Below are positions 1 to 8,660 of a DNA stretch of 64,000 nucleotides, one piece after another. Under the pieces are notes generated by a model that was not told the DNA's origin, searched no databases, and was given only the letters and a program-made list of their open reading frames with translations. The translations under genes were made by a program, and so were the position numbers. The DNA is taken from positions 2,976,001-3,040,000 of the forward strand of contig CAXXSX010000002.1 of assembly GCA_963677165.2 (NCBI GenBank), given 5' to 3'. Every line of letters starts with the position of its first letter. Within the stretch, counting starts at the first letter, position 1. Source of the stretch: JAFGXT01 sp963677165 (GTDB taxonomy: Bacteria > Verrucomicrobiota > Lentisphaeria > Victivallales > SZUA-371).

Positions 1-1641
1 GAAATCGCTGAATATAACGTGGCCGGATTTTTTATCGACATGACATTCTGGCCGATGTTCTGTGTGTGTCCGGCCTGTACCGAGAAATACCGTCGGGAAA
101 CCGGTCGTGAGATTCCGCATACGATTGGCTGGAGCAGTACCGAATGGAACGGGTTTCTGCGTACCCGCGAACGCTGGATGGCGGAGTTCGCGCAGGAACT
201 GACTGATTACCTCAAGGAATTGAATTCGGAATTGAGTGTGACCCATCAGTTTTCGCCGGTATTGCGTGGTTGGCTGTTGGGGCAGAGTTCCGGGATTCCC
301 GCTGCTTCTGACTATGCTTCCGGGGACTTCTACGGTGACAAGTATCAGCAGCGGCTCGGCTCGAAAATCTTTGCTGCTTACACAAAAAATTCTCCATATG
401 AATTTATGACTTCCCGTTGTGTGAATCTGTCCGACCATACCTCGACGAAGTCGGAAGACGAGCTGGCGTTGCATGCGGAAACGACGCTGGCGAACGGTGG
501 CGCCTGCTTCTTTATCGACGCGATCAATCCGGACGGCACTCTGAATGAAAATATTTATCAACTGTTCGGACGCATCATGAAGCGTATTGAGCCATTCAAG
601 GATTGTATCCAGCGTCATGTTCCCGACCTTACAGGAGAAACCGGACTTTATTTCTCCATGAATTCCTGTACCAGCAGGGAGCTTGACGGTGTGACGCTTG
701 AACATATGGGCGATATCGGAAATAATATGAGTCTCGGTCACAGCGAGATGGTGGATGAGGTGATCGGCACCAGTGTGCTGCTTAACCGGATGAAGATTCC
801 GTACCGGGTGATAACCGATACCACGACAGATTTGTCCGAATTCAAAACCATCATTATTAATAACATTGCCTATATGTCAGCGACAGAAGTTGAACGGATC
901 AGGGAATTTGTCCGTAACGGCGGTACGCTGATCGCGACCGGTATGACATCCCTGCATGAACCAGACGGTAAGAGCAGCGGCAATCTGGCTCTGAGTGATG
1001 TTCTTGGTGTTTCTTTTATTGGAAAATATACTGGCGATATCAGTTATATCGACATAAATGGCAACGACGATCCGGTATCCAGCACCGTACCGGCTCCGCT
1101 GGTTTGCAAGACAACCGCTGATGTGATGGGAACTGTTTTGCTACCCGATTTTCCATGCAACGATTTTGACCAGTATGCGTCGATTCACTCCAACCCTCCG
1201 GGGATTGCGACTGAATATGTCGGCTGTAGCGTTAACCGTTTTGGAAGGGGGAGGGCGGTGTATCTGAATTCGTCATTCCTGAAACATTGTCAACATAGCC
1301 AGCAGACATTCGGGGAACAGATTTTTCGTGAATATGTTCCTATAACAATTCTTAACAGTGATGATCTACCGGCATGTGTTGAGTTAACACTTTTGAAGAG
1401 TACCACGCAGTCGGGACAGTTTATTATCGGGCTGGTTAATTATCAGGAGGAGTTGCCGAATGTACCGGTACACGATATCCGTCTGGAAATGGTTCTGCCG
1501 TTGGTTCCTGCCAAATTGATCAAGATCTCCGACGGCTCGGATATTGATTTTACTTGCGAGGCAGGAGTAACGACATTTTGTCTGTCGTGCCTCAAAGATG
1601 CTGAATTGATCGAAGTTTACCCCAATTTAGAGGAGATGTAA
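1..1641 (+). CDS. Glycoside hydrolase-like protein with beta-galactosidase-type trimerisation domain (5' partial)
   Basis: The reading frame is open to the first base of the window, so the N-terminus is missing; the GTG at 19 is internal, because the codons before it continue the same protein. The visible part begins in a TIM-barrel strand (FFIDMTFW) followed by a CxxC-type segment (CVCPAC), as in the hypothetical glycosyl hydrolase 6/alpha-L-fucosidase-like families of PVC bacteria. From about residue 240 a flavodoxin-like domain follows (IIINNIAYMSATEVERIREF, then NGGTLIATG), which is typical of the GH42-like trimerisation domain. No catalytic pair can be assigned with certainty. The next gene starts 2 bases after the stop, and its Shine-Dalgarno (GAGGAG) lies inside the end of this gene, so the two are an operon. 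Likely role: polysaccharide or oligosaccharide breakdown; substrate unknown. Confidence 0.75.
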   Translation, partial: EIAEYNVAGFFIDMTFWPMFCVCPACTEKYRRETGREIPHTIGWSSTEWNGFLRTRERWMAEFAQELTDYLKELNSELSVTHQFSPVLRGWLLGQSSGIPAASDYASGDFYGDKYQQRLGSKIFAAYTKNSPYEFMTSRCVNLSDHTSTKSEDELALHAETTLANGGACFFIDAINPDGTLNENIYQLFGRIMKRIEPFKDCIQRHVPDLTGETGLYFSMNSCTSRELDGVTLEHMGDIGNNMSLGHSEMVDEVIGTSVLLNRMKIPYRVITDTTTDLSEFKTIIINNIAYMSATEVERIREFVRNGGTLIATGMTSLHEPDGKSSGNLALSDVLGVSFIGKYTGDISYIDINGNDDPVSSTVPAPLVCKTTADVMGTVLLPDFPCNDFDQYASIHSNPPGIATEYVGCSVNRFGRGRAVYLNSSFLKHCQHSQQTFGEQIFREYVPITILNSDDLPACVELTLLKSTTQSGQFIIGLVNYQEELPNVPVHDIRLEMVLPLVPAKLIKISDGSDIDFTCEAGVTTFCLSCLKDAELIEVYPNLEEM

Positions 1642-1643
1642 TT

Positions 1644-2855
1644 ATGTCGAACAATGCAAATCTGATCGAACAGACATTTGACGAGGGAGAAGGTATTTTA
1701 AAACTGGCTCCGAATTGGGTACCGCGTTCTTTTTGTATTCCGGGACGCCGTATCAAACTGCATCCGGATGACTACTATGCGCTCGGCGGGGAGCGCGGCG
1801 GGATTGATGAACGCTGGCTGGCAAGTACGACTCCGGCGGACAATGGTCCGCTGACTGCCAGGAATGAAGGGATGAGCAGGATTGTTTGTTGTGACGGCTC
1901 ATCGGAGACCTTGCTTCAGGATGCGGTTGAAGTCCTGCAGGATCGTTTGCTGGGCGCCCGAATTTGGGATGCCCACAAAGCATGGTCGGTATACTCCAAG
2001 TTCTTTGATAACTTTGGACCGCTGCCGCATCATGTGCATCATCGCGACGAACACGCGGCTTTGGTCGGTCAGCGCGGCAAGCCGGAATGTTACTATTTTC
2101 CGCCGCAGCTTAACAATCATGGCGGACATTTTCCGTTTACTTTCTTTGGCTTTGAACCCGGAACCACGAAAGAAGAAGTGAAACAGTGCCTGATAGATTT
2201 TGTCAAGGGCGACAACCATATTACCGATATTTCGCGTGCCTACCGTTTGGTTCCCGGTACTGGCTGGGATGTTCCTCCGGGGGTACTGCATGCCCCCGGC
2301 AGCCTGTGTACTTATGAGCCGCAGGTCGCGTCGGATGTCTATGCCATGTATCAGTCGCTGGTTGACGACCAGATTGTCCCGGAAGAACTCCTTTGGAAGG
2401 ACTGTCCGGCTGATCGCAAAGGTGATTTTGATTATCTGGTGGAGGTGATCGACTGGGAGTTGAACGTGGATCCGAATTTTATGGAAAACCGTTTTATGCG
2501 TCCGCGTTCGGTCAAAGACATCAACGAAATGGCGGAAGCCGGTTATCATGAAAACTGGATATGCTATCGTTCTCCGGCAGTCAGTGCCAAGGAACTTACT
2601 GTGAAGCCGGGAGGTTCTGTGGTGATCAAAGATGCCGCGGCCTATGGGATGATCATGATGCAGGGACACGGTACCATGGGATGCCATCGAGTAGAAACTC
2701 CGGCCCTGATTCGTTACGGACAGCTTACTGACGACGAATTTTTCGTATCCGAAGCTGCCGCGACTGCCGGGGTGAAGATTACCAATGAATCATTGACCGA
2801 TCCGCTGGTTATGCTGAAACATTTTGGTCCGGGAAATCCGGAATTAGGGCTGTAA
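1644..2855 (+). CDS. Phosphomannose isomerase-like cupin protein
   Basis: This 403-residue protein has the metal-site pattern of class I mannose-6-phosphate isomerases: a His cluster (HHVHHRDEH, around residues 128-136), a following PECYYF segment, and the second-barrel motif VPPGVLHAPG near residue 215, which matches the family's IPAGTVHA-type motif. Known family members interconvert mannose-6-P and fructose-6-P in the cytosol using Zn. Here the His cluster is unusually rich and the overall match is partial, so a related sugar isomerase or an unassigned bicupin is possible. It is translationally coupled to the preceding glycosidase-like gene (2-base gap), which suggests it handles the sugar that enzyme releases. 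No signal peptide is present. Confidence 0.6.
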   Translation: MSNNANLIEQTFDEGEGILKLAPNWVPRSFCIPGRRIKLHPDDYYALGGERGGIDERWLASTTPADNGPLTARNEGMSRIVCCDGSSETLLQDAVEVLQDRLLGARIWDAHKAWSVYSKFFDNFGPLPHHVHHRDEHAALVGQRGKPECYYFPPQLNNHGGHFPFTFFGFEPGTTKEEVKQCLIDFVKGDNHITDISRAYRLVPGTGWDVPPGVLHAPGSLCTYEPQVASDVYAMYQSLVDDQIVPEELLWKDCPADRKGDFDYLVEVIDWELNVDPNFMENRFMRPRSVKDINEMAEAGYHENWICYRSPAVSAKELTVKPGGSVVIKDAAAYGMIMMQGHGTMGCHRVETPALIRYGQLTDDEFFVSEAAATAGVKITNESLTDPLVMLKHFGPGNPELGL

Positions 2856-2952
2856 GTTGTAAAAAGCCCACTTATCTCTTAGCACTTACTATAAATAATG
2901 ATATATTGATTCAGATATAATAATATAGAGTTAAGGGATAATTCGGGTTTTG

Positions 2953-3966
2953 ATGAAAGTCCTATTGTTTATAAAATCAACAAAAACTCCAAGTTCAAGA
3001 ATTCGGGTTTGTGATTTAATTCCGCATTTGCGGCAATATGATATTGAGGCGGAAGTGATTCCGCTTCCAACTTCCCGGTTGAAGCGCTGGCGTTGTTTCG
3101 CGAAAGCCGGAGAATATGATATAGTTTATCTGCAGAAACGTCTTCTCGACCATTTGGACTTTTGGATTCTAAGGCATTTTAGCCGTTTCCTGGTTTATGA
3201 CTTTGACGATGCGATCTATCATCGCAATTCTTCTCCTTCAACAGAGCTGAAAGATTATATAAGCTCTACTCGTGAGAGAAAGTTTAAATTCACGGTAAAA
3301 AATGTTGACCTTGTGATTCCTGCCAATGCTGTTCTTGAGAAAAGAACAAAAAGTGTGGTTCCTGATGTGAAAACCTCAATCATTCCTTCATCAATACGGC
3401 TTGATGATATTGTTCAGAAAACCGATTACGCGGATAAAGAACCTTTTGTTATCGGGTGGGTGGGGACCAAGTCCACGCTCCGGTATCTGGAATATATTTC
3501 AGAAGAATTGAGGATGCTGTCACAAAAGCATCGTTTTATTCTGCGGGTTATTGCGGACCAGCCAATTGAAATTTCCGGAGTTGAGACGGAATTTGTTCCC
3601 TGGAAACTGGAGGAACAGTATCGGCAAATATCGCGTTTTGACATTGGTTTGATGCCGCTGTCGGCTGATCCTTTTTCCGAAGGGAAGGCGGCCTATAAAC
3701 TGCTTCAATATATGTCTTGCGGGGTTCCCGCAGTATGTTCCCCGGTTGGAATGAACCGTGAGGTTTCCGGCGATGGCGCTTATTGTTTGTGTGCCGAGTC
3801 GAAACATGAATTCGGCGAGCAACTGGAAAAACTTATTCTTGACGCGGAACTCAGAAAAGAGATTGGAAGAAGAGCTGCTCAAATGGTTCGGGAAAAATAT
3901 GTGGACACTGTTACCGCCGAAAAGCTGGCTTCAGTTCTTAATCAATTTTATTCAGCGATGAAGTAA
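2953..3966 (+). CDS. Glycosyltransferase, GT4/GT-B type
   Basis: This is a GT-B fold glycosyltransferase of about 337 residues. The C-terminal half carries the nucleotide-sugar binding signature of family GT4: FVIGWVGTKST near residue 160, and EGKAAYKLLQYMSCGVPAV near residue 245, which corresponds to the E-x7-E/ALA-CG-P motif. The N-terminal half contains VYDFDDAIY, typical of a subset of envelope polysaccharide transferases. I chose the ATG at 2953 over the TTG three bases upstream because both have the same weak AAGGG ribosome site and ATG is preferred. Its 3' end overlaps the convergent kinase gene by 29 bases. With that kinase and the downstream GT8 gene it forms an LPS or surface-glycan assembly group. 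The sugar donor cannot be read from sequence. Confidence 0.85.
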   Translation: MKVLLFIKSTKTPSSRIRVCDLIPHLRQYDIEAEVIPLPTSRLKRWRCFAKAGEYDIVYLQKRLLDHLDFWILRHFSRFLVYDFDDAIYHRNSSPSTELKDYISSTRERKFKFTVKNVDLVIPANAVLEKRTKSVVPDVKTSIIPSSIRLDDIVQKTDYADKEPFVIGWVGTKSTLRYLEYISEELRMLSQKHRFILRVIADQPIEISGVETEFVPWKLEEQYRQISRFDIGLMPLSADPFSEGKAAYKLLQYMSCGVPAVCSPVGMNREVSGDGAYCLCAESKHEFGEQLEKLILDAELRKEIGRRAAQMVREKYVDTVTAEKLASVLNQFYSAMK

Positions 3967-4978
3967 AATACAGTTTGTTCTTTCCGTCCGGATACTGCTC
4001 CCAAATAAGAGGGAATTCTTCCTGTTTTTCACGTAACATCATTTTGTGGAAGGAGTCCAGCCAGATTTCAGTGGCTTGTTCTTTGGTAACTTCGCGCGCT
4101 TTCAATATATCCCGATAGGAGCCTTTATCGATTTCAGACTCGGTATAGTAGGGCTGGTAAAACAGTGTTTGCCGTTGCAATATTCGTAATCCGTCCGAGC
4201 ATTCTGTTGCTTTACAGAATTTATTTTTGCCTCTAAGAATTCCATCTTTGCGTTTCAGCCAGTCAGTCTCTACGCGTGCTTGTTCGGCATTAAGTTCGGA
4301 CTTCCACATCGCCGTTGCGTCGCAATGACTGGTCAGGCCGGAACCTGAAAAAATTTCGGAAAGTTCGTTTTCGGTAAGTTCTCCGCGCATATCAAGGACC
4401 GGTCTGATCAGCGTACGAATCAGCGCATCTCCATTACCAGTTCTTATTCCGTAAGGGTCAACAATCGTAATGTTTCTTTTGTCATCTAGCAACAGGTTGC
4501 CAAGATGCATATCCGGATGAAAAATATGATTTTCCAACATTTTGCCCAATAAAACAGTAAGTTCTTTTATAAATCGGCTTCTCTGGTTGGCGTCTACGCA
4601 ATCATTAAACCAGTACTGCTTGGCATTTTTGCAGTTTGGTAATTCTTCCGACAACAGTAATCCCTCTGAACCGGATTTTCCCCATCCGAGGTAATTTACC
4701 ACTGAAATTTCTGCATTTTCCAGCAGTTGGGCGGATAAATATTCAGACTGGACCTTATTGCGGAAACGTTCTTTAAACTTATTCAACAGGCCGGAGGGGT
4801 GATCATGTTTCAGGTAATAACATTCATCTGATACTTCGATTCGATATACCGTTCTGACCGGATTGCTTTTGACGCAATTCCAGTTGCCGCCGGAAAGAGT
4901 CCGGAAGGCATCTTCCATTTGGCTATGGCCATGCCATTTCCAGGTTTTTTCTGTCAGTTCTGTAATCGTATTATTCAT
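3938..4978 (-). CDS. Lipopolysaccharide kinase, Kdo/WaaP family
   Basis: The protein has a eukaryotic-like kinase fold of the Kdo/WaaP group. The lysine in YYLKHDH (K57) and E79 fit the N-lobe ATP-binding pair. The catalytic loop is H154-P-D-M-H-L-G-N161, with D156 as the likely base and N161 as metal ligand. IVDPYG (D174) replaces the DFG motif. Family members phosphorylate Kdo or heptose of the lipid A-core on the cytoplasmic face of the inner membrane, which implies an LPS-bearing outer membrane. There is no clear Shine-Dalgarno before the ATG. The gene is convergent with the GT4 gene and overlaps it by 29 bases. Length (346 residues) is somewhat above the usual 230-290 because of a C-terminal extension after residue 215. 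Confidence 0.82.
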   Translation of the reverse strand: MNNTITELTEKTWKWHGHSQMEDAFRTLSGGNWNCVKSNPVRTVYRIEVSDECYYLKHDHPSGLLNKFKERFRNKVQSEYLSAQLLENAEISVVNYLGWGKSGSEGLLLSEELPNCKNAKQYWFNDCVDANQRSRFIKELTVLLGKMLENHIFHPDMHLGNLLLDDKRNITIVDPYGIRTGNGDALIRTLIRPVLDMRGELTENELSEIFSGSGLTSHCDATAMWKSELNAEQARVETDWLKRKDGILRGKNKFCKATECSDGLRILQRQTLFYQPYYTESEIDKGSYRDILKAREVTKEQATEIWLDSFHKMMLREKQEEFPLIWEQYPDGKNKLYFTSSLNKID

Positions 4979-5113
4979 GATATCAAAAATAGAATTAATT
5001 TTGTTTTTTTCAAGTCATATATTTTTGCTATTCGATATGAACAGGATATAGTAATAATCCTTTCAATAAAGTAATTTACTGATGTATAAGTTAAAGATGG
5101 AATCGAATCAATA

Positions 5114-6049
5114 ATGTGTGACAGTGGTAATGATGATTGCGGAATACATGTAGTTCTGGGCAGTGATGAAAATTTTGCCATGCCGTTGACGGTGGCTATG
5201 ACTTCTGTTTTATGCAATACGAATTCCCTGATTTATTTTCATATTCTGACCAATGGTTTCAAAGAAGCAACGTTGAAGCGCATTATGAATGTGAAAAAGC
5301 ATGGAGAATGCGTTATCGATATCGTTAATTTTGATCCATCGGATTTTAACGATTTTCCCAGTCCCGAAAGAATTTCCGAAATTGCCTATGCCAGAATTCG
5401 AATCCCGGAATTATTTAAATCTCTTTCCCGGGTCATCTATATGGATTGCGATATGATATGCGTACGTGATATCCGTGAACTGTGGAATACCGATCTTGAG
5501 GACAATATGGTCGGTGCGTGCAGTGATTTCAGGTCTGTTCATAAAACGAAACATATTGGCATTGATCCCCGTAACTATTTTAATTCCGGCCTGATCATGA
5601 TGGATTTGGACAAGATCAGAACGATGGATTATAATGAAAATACCCAGGAGATTACGGACAAGGGGATATTCACGAATGACCAGGATCTTTTGAATTGTTT
5701 GTTTGCCGGCACATGGAAGCCGCTTCATACGCGTTGGAATCTTTTTGCCGATATAAATGTAAACAGGATAAAGCGTAAGGGCATGTTTGACGTTGACATA
5801 TTGAAAGATGCTCTGAGTCATCCCGGCATTATTCACTATACAGGAATAAAACCCTGGTCGTATCGGTATAAGCGCAGATTCAAAAAACAGTTCTTTTCCT
5901 ATCTGGCTAAGACTGACTTTAACAGTTTCTCTTATCCTGATAAGAACTTTTCTAATTTCATCTATAAAAATTCACCTTCGTTTCTGGTTAAACTTTACCG
6001 GTCATTATCAAAACGTCTCAAGTTTTTGAAGAAAATGTCGGCAAATTAA
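5114..6049 (+). CDS. Glycosyltransferase family 8 (LPS glucosyl/galactosyltransferase type)
   Basis: The N-terminal pattern HVVLGSDENFAMPLTVAMTS followed by the DxD metal site YMDCDM (D111, D113) and YFNSGLIMMDL around residue 155 identifies a GT-A family 8 transferase of the WaaI/WaaJ/WaaO type. These add glucose or galactose from UDP-sugars to the LPS core. The segment HYTGIKPW near residue 240 is the family's C-terminal HxxxxKPW motif that binds the donor. The C-terminal 45 residues are basic and aromatic (rich in K, R, F and Y), which suits membrane-surface association. It stands alone on the plus strand, downstream of the divergent WaaP-like kinase. Ribosome site is weak. Confidence 0.88.
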   Translation: MCDSGNDDCGIHVVLGSDENFAMPLTVAMTSVLCNTNSLIYFHILTNGFKEATLKRIMNVKKHGECVIDIVNFDPSDFNDFPSPERISEIAYARIRIPELFKSLSRVIYMDCDMICVRDIRELWNTDLEDNMVGACSDFRSVHKTKHIGIDPRNYFNSGLIMMDLDKIRTMDYNENTQEITDKGIFTNDQDLLNCLFAGTWKPLHTRWNLFADINVNRIKRKGMFDVDILKDALSHPGIIHYTGIKPWSYRYKRRFKKQFFSYLAKTDFNSFSYPDKNFSNFIYKNSPSFLVKLYRSLSKRLKFLKKMSAN

Positions 6050-6205
6050 CAGTGACTTGGCTTTATGCAGAAATAATTCTATTGGTTTCATAAATGAAAG
6101 CTCGGTATGATTTTTGTTTGTGTTTTTAAAAAAACAGCTTGCAATGAGTGGTCTTTCGATTAAAATTATTCATATCATAATAACTGAAAAACGGATACGA
6201 TTGAT

Positions 6206-7576
6206 ATGAGTAAACCTAATTTACTGTTTGTATTTTCTGACCAGCACCGGGCGCAGAGCCTTGGACGGGTCAATCCTGACATAATAAGTCCTGAGTTTGA
6301 CCACTTTGCCGAACAGTCGGCGGTGTTTAATAACTGTGTGTCGAACTGTCCGGTATGCGTGCCGATGCGCGGTTCTCTGCTGACCGCACAGTATGCCTGG
6401 AATCATGAGGCGCTGACCAATGATTTGCCGGTAAATTCCAGTCTGCGCAGCATTGCCGATGTATTGAACTACGGCGGTTGGCATACTGGCTATATTGGAA
6501 AGTGGCATCTGGGCGGAGTCCCTCGTGATAAGGCGATTAAAGCTGGTAAAAGGCTTGGATTTACAGAATGGAAGGTGTGCAACTGTAATCACGATTATGC
6601 CGACGGATATTATTATGACGAAAACGATGTCCGTCACGAGATCAAGGGCTTTGAGTCGATTGGGCAGACCGATATGGCGATTGATTTTATCAAGCGTAAC
6701 TCCGGCAATGAGGAGCCCTGGTCGCTGTTTTTATCCTGGGGGCCGCCGCATGCGCCATACAATGCTGTGCCGCAGAAATATCTTGATATGTATGATCCTG
6801 ACAAAATTACCTTGCCGGAGAATGTCGATGAAAGTATTCCGGTAAAACTCAATCCAAATTATTCGATTGACGGTCAGGAATTGCGGCGCTGGTTTCAGGG
6901 ATACTACGGGTTGATTTCGCTGTTGGATGAGCAGTTCGGGCGTTTAATGCGTGAGCTTGAAGCACAGGGGATTCTGGAAAATACGATAGTGGTTTATACT
7001 TCCGATCACGGCGATATGCTGGGTTCTCAGCATCAAAGCAAGAAGCAGTATCCTTACAATGAATCCGTACTGGTACCGCTGATGGTGTCATGGCAGGGTC
7101 ATACTTTTACAGGTGAAAGCGATGAAATCATTGGTTTGACTGACTTGCCGGTTTCTCTTGCCGGTTTAATGGGACAGAAGTGGGGCGGAAAAACAGACGG
7201 CAAAGACATGCATGAATTGTTTACCGATAAAGCGGCGTTCGGTCACGATGCCGCGCTGATCTATGATCTTGTGCCTTGTCACCAGGCTTGGGACCGTGGC
7301 AGTTCCGACTGGATGGGGTTTTACGGTCGCGACTATACCTATGCGGTGAATTCCGACTGGTCCGATTATGTGCTGTATCGGCGTGATGACAAGTTTCAGC
7401 AAAATAACCTTGCGGGGACCGATTCTGAGTTATCAGAAACAATGAAGCAGCGTTTAAAGAAAATGCTTGCCGACTGTGGATATAACTATCGTCCATGGCA
7501 GCAGATGATTGTCGAAGACGGTTATCTCGAACGCTGGAACGAAAGTCAGGTGCATTTTAATCGCGAGCCTCTGTAG
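6206..7576 (+). CDS. Sulfatase, S1 family (cytoplasmic type)
   Basis: The protein is an alkaline-phosphatase-fold sulfatase of 456 residues. The N-terminal metal site is present (LLFVFSDQHRAQSLG), and the formylglycine motif C51-V-P-M-R55 shows the Cys-type site that must be matured by an anaerobic sulfatase-maturating enzyme; none is seen in this window. The Ca ligands TSDHGDMLG lie near residue 268. HLGG with K99 and the GPPHAPY segment complete the active-site shell. There is no signal peptide, so desulfation would happen in the cytoplasm. The intergenic DNA that follows is filled by a repeat (7577-7815), and the next gene is an IclR regulator. The sulfated sugar cannot be named. Confidence 0.9.
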   Translation: MSKPNLLFVFSDQHRAQSLGRVNPDIISPEFDHFAEQSAVFNNCVSNCPVCVPMRGSLLTAQYAWNHEALTNDLPVNSSLRSIADVLNYGGWHTGYIGKWHLGGVPRDKAIKAGKRLGFTEWKVCNCNHDYADGYYYDENDVRHEIKGFESIGQTDMAIDFIKRNSGNEEPWSLFLSWGPPHAPYNAVPQKYLDMYDPDKITLPENVDESIPVKLNPNYSIDGQELRRWFQGYYGLISLLDEQFGRLMRELEAQGILENTIVVYTSDHGDMLGSQHQSKKQYPYNESVLVPLMVSWQGHTFTGESDEIIGLTDLPVSLAGLMGQKWGGKTDGKDMHELFTDKAAFGHDAALIYDLVPCHQAWDRGSSDWMGFYGRDYTYAVNSDWSDYVLYRRDDKFQQNNLAGTDSELSETMKQRLKKMLADCGYNYRPWQQMIVEDGYLERWNESQVHFNREPL

Positions 7577-7815
7577 CTCATTGCCGCATGGCTACCAGCG
7601 TTCCGCCGCTGGACCACGTCCTGCGAGTCGCCGGTGACAGGTAATTGCGTTAATTGGGTCGAAACAAGTTTCGCCTCAAATTAACGCAATGGTTGCCGCT
7701 AAATCGCTTTGCGATTTAATAATTTCTTTTTAGTTTGTACGGATAATAGCCGCGCAAGTAGGGGCAGCTCTTGATAAGAGCGCCCGTCGCACCAGCGACA
7801 TTCCTGTTACATTTA
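7577..7815. repeat. Dispersed REP-like intergenic element with long hairpin
   Basis: This gap holds several nested inverted repeats and no gene. The main hairpin (7644-7690) has 12-bp perfect outer arms, then GAAAC-AA-GTTTC at its centre. A second palindrome, TAAATCGC-ttt-GCGATTTA, lies at 7700-7718. A third hairpin CCAGCG/CGCTGG is near 7608-7625. The stretch 7577-7718 is also found at 56895-57009, and the palindrome again at 23837-23855. The part around 7757-7810 (GCTCTTGATAAGAGC) recurs at 24487-24540. It looks like a composite of two short repeat families rather than one unit. Confidence 0.75.
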
Positions 7816-7828
7816 ATCATTTAAAGCA

Positions 7829-7857
7829 TTGACAGGATGATTTTATTATGTTATAAT
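7829..7857 (+). promoter_or_regulatory. Sigma70 promoter of the IclR gene
   Basis: A perfect TTGACA (7829-7834), a 17-base spacer and a perfect TATAAT (7852-7857) lie 28 bases before the IclR start codon. The predicted start of transcription is near 7864. Confidence 0.85.
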
Positions 7858-7885
7858 TATATGTAAAAGTAATTGACAATCATAT

Positions 7886-8656
7886 ATGAAAGTTGAAGCT
7901 ATGGGTAATGACAAATCATCGGCACCGGCGCTGGATAAAGGAATACAGATTCTTGAGAAAGTGGCGGCGGCGGGAAAAGATGGGATCGGGTTTAACCGGA
8001 TTGTGGAAGAGCTTTCACTGCCGGAGTCTTCGGCTGCAAGATATATCAAAGTTCTTTCGGAATATGAGTATTTGACGAAAAATCCAGTTACAGGATTATA
8101 TCATACCGGACCGGGATTGGCGCGGTTGGGCACAGTTAATGACGATCCGATGCTGGAGATTCTGAAACAGAAGTTTCGTGCGGCTCTGGTGAGCATTGCT
8201 CGTAGAACCGGCAATACTACGGTGGGGTTTTACTGGGATGGCGGTGTCTGGCACTGCGTGGACAAAGAGATGATGGAGCAGTCGGTAGTAATGCAGAAGC
8301 CGGGTGAAGTCCGTCATGATATTCTGAATTATCCGTGGGGAGCGTTTGTTTATCATGATTTTTCGGCGACACGCAAAGAGTTGGAGTTGAAAAATTATTC
8401 TGATGCTGAAGATAAGAGAAACTTGATGGAATCCAGTTATCGTGAGTTTACGGAAAAAGGTTATATCTACAGTCCGGATAAAATTTATAAAAGGATCACG
8501 GTTCCTTTTTACTATAAAGACAAATTTGTCGGAGTCATCGCGGTCGGGGGCACCATAGACTCGATTGCTGATGATAAGGTAGAGGAATACGGTAAGTTCA
8601 TTGTGGATTATGCCGCGATGTTTTCAGATGAGTTAAATGAGGATTTTAAGAGGTGA
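7886..8656 (+). CDS. IclR-family transcriptional regulator
   Basis: The N-terminal winged helix is evident (ALDKGIQILEKVA, then FNRIVEELSLPESSAARYIK, residues about 13-60), followed by the IclR effector domain (LVSIARRTGNTTVGFYWDGG through GVIAVGGTIDSI). Members bind a small sugar or aromatic acid ligand and usually regulate the adjacent catabolic operon. The sulfatase gene begins 4 bases after the stop, so regulator, sulfatase and esterase are probably one transcript from the strong promoter at 7829-7857. A second possible ATG at 7901 has a weak ribosome site, so I kept the first. At 256 residues it has standard IclR length. Confidence 0.88.
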   Translation: MKVEAMGNDKSSAPALDKGIQILEKVAAAGKDGIGFNRIVEELSLPESSAARYIKVLSEYEYLTKNPVTGLYHTGPGLARLGTVNDDPMLEILKQKFRAALVSIARRTGNTTVGFYWDGGVWHCVDKEMMEQSVVMQKPGEVRHDILNYPWGAFVYHDFSATRKELELKNYSDAEDKRNLMESSYREFTEKGYIYSPDKIYKRITVPFYYKDKFVGVIAVGGTIDSIADDKVEEYGKFIVDYAAMFSDELNEDFKR

Positions 8657-8660
8657 TCAG

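Noticed and set aside
1899..2687. 262-codon open frame on the minus strand
   Set aside because: It is fully antisense to the phosphomannose-isomerase-like gene, has no ribosome site and a product rich in Arg/His, typical of a shadow frame.
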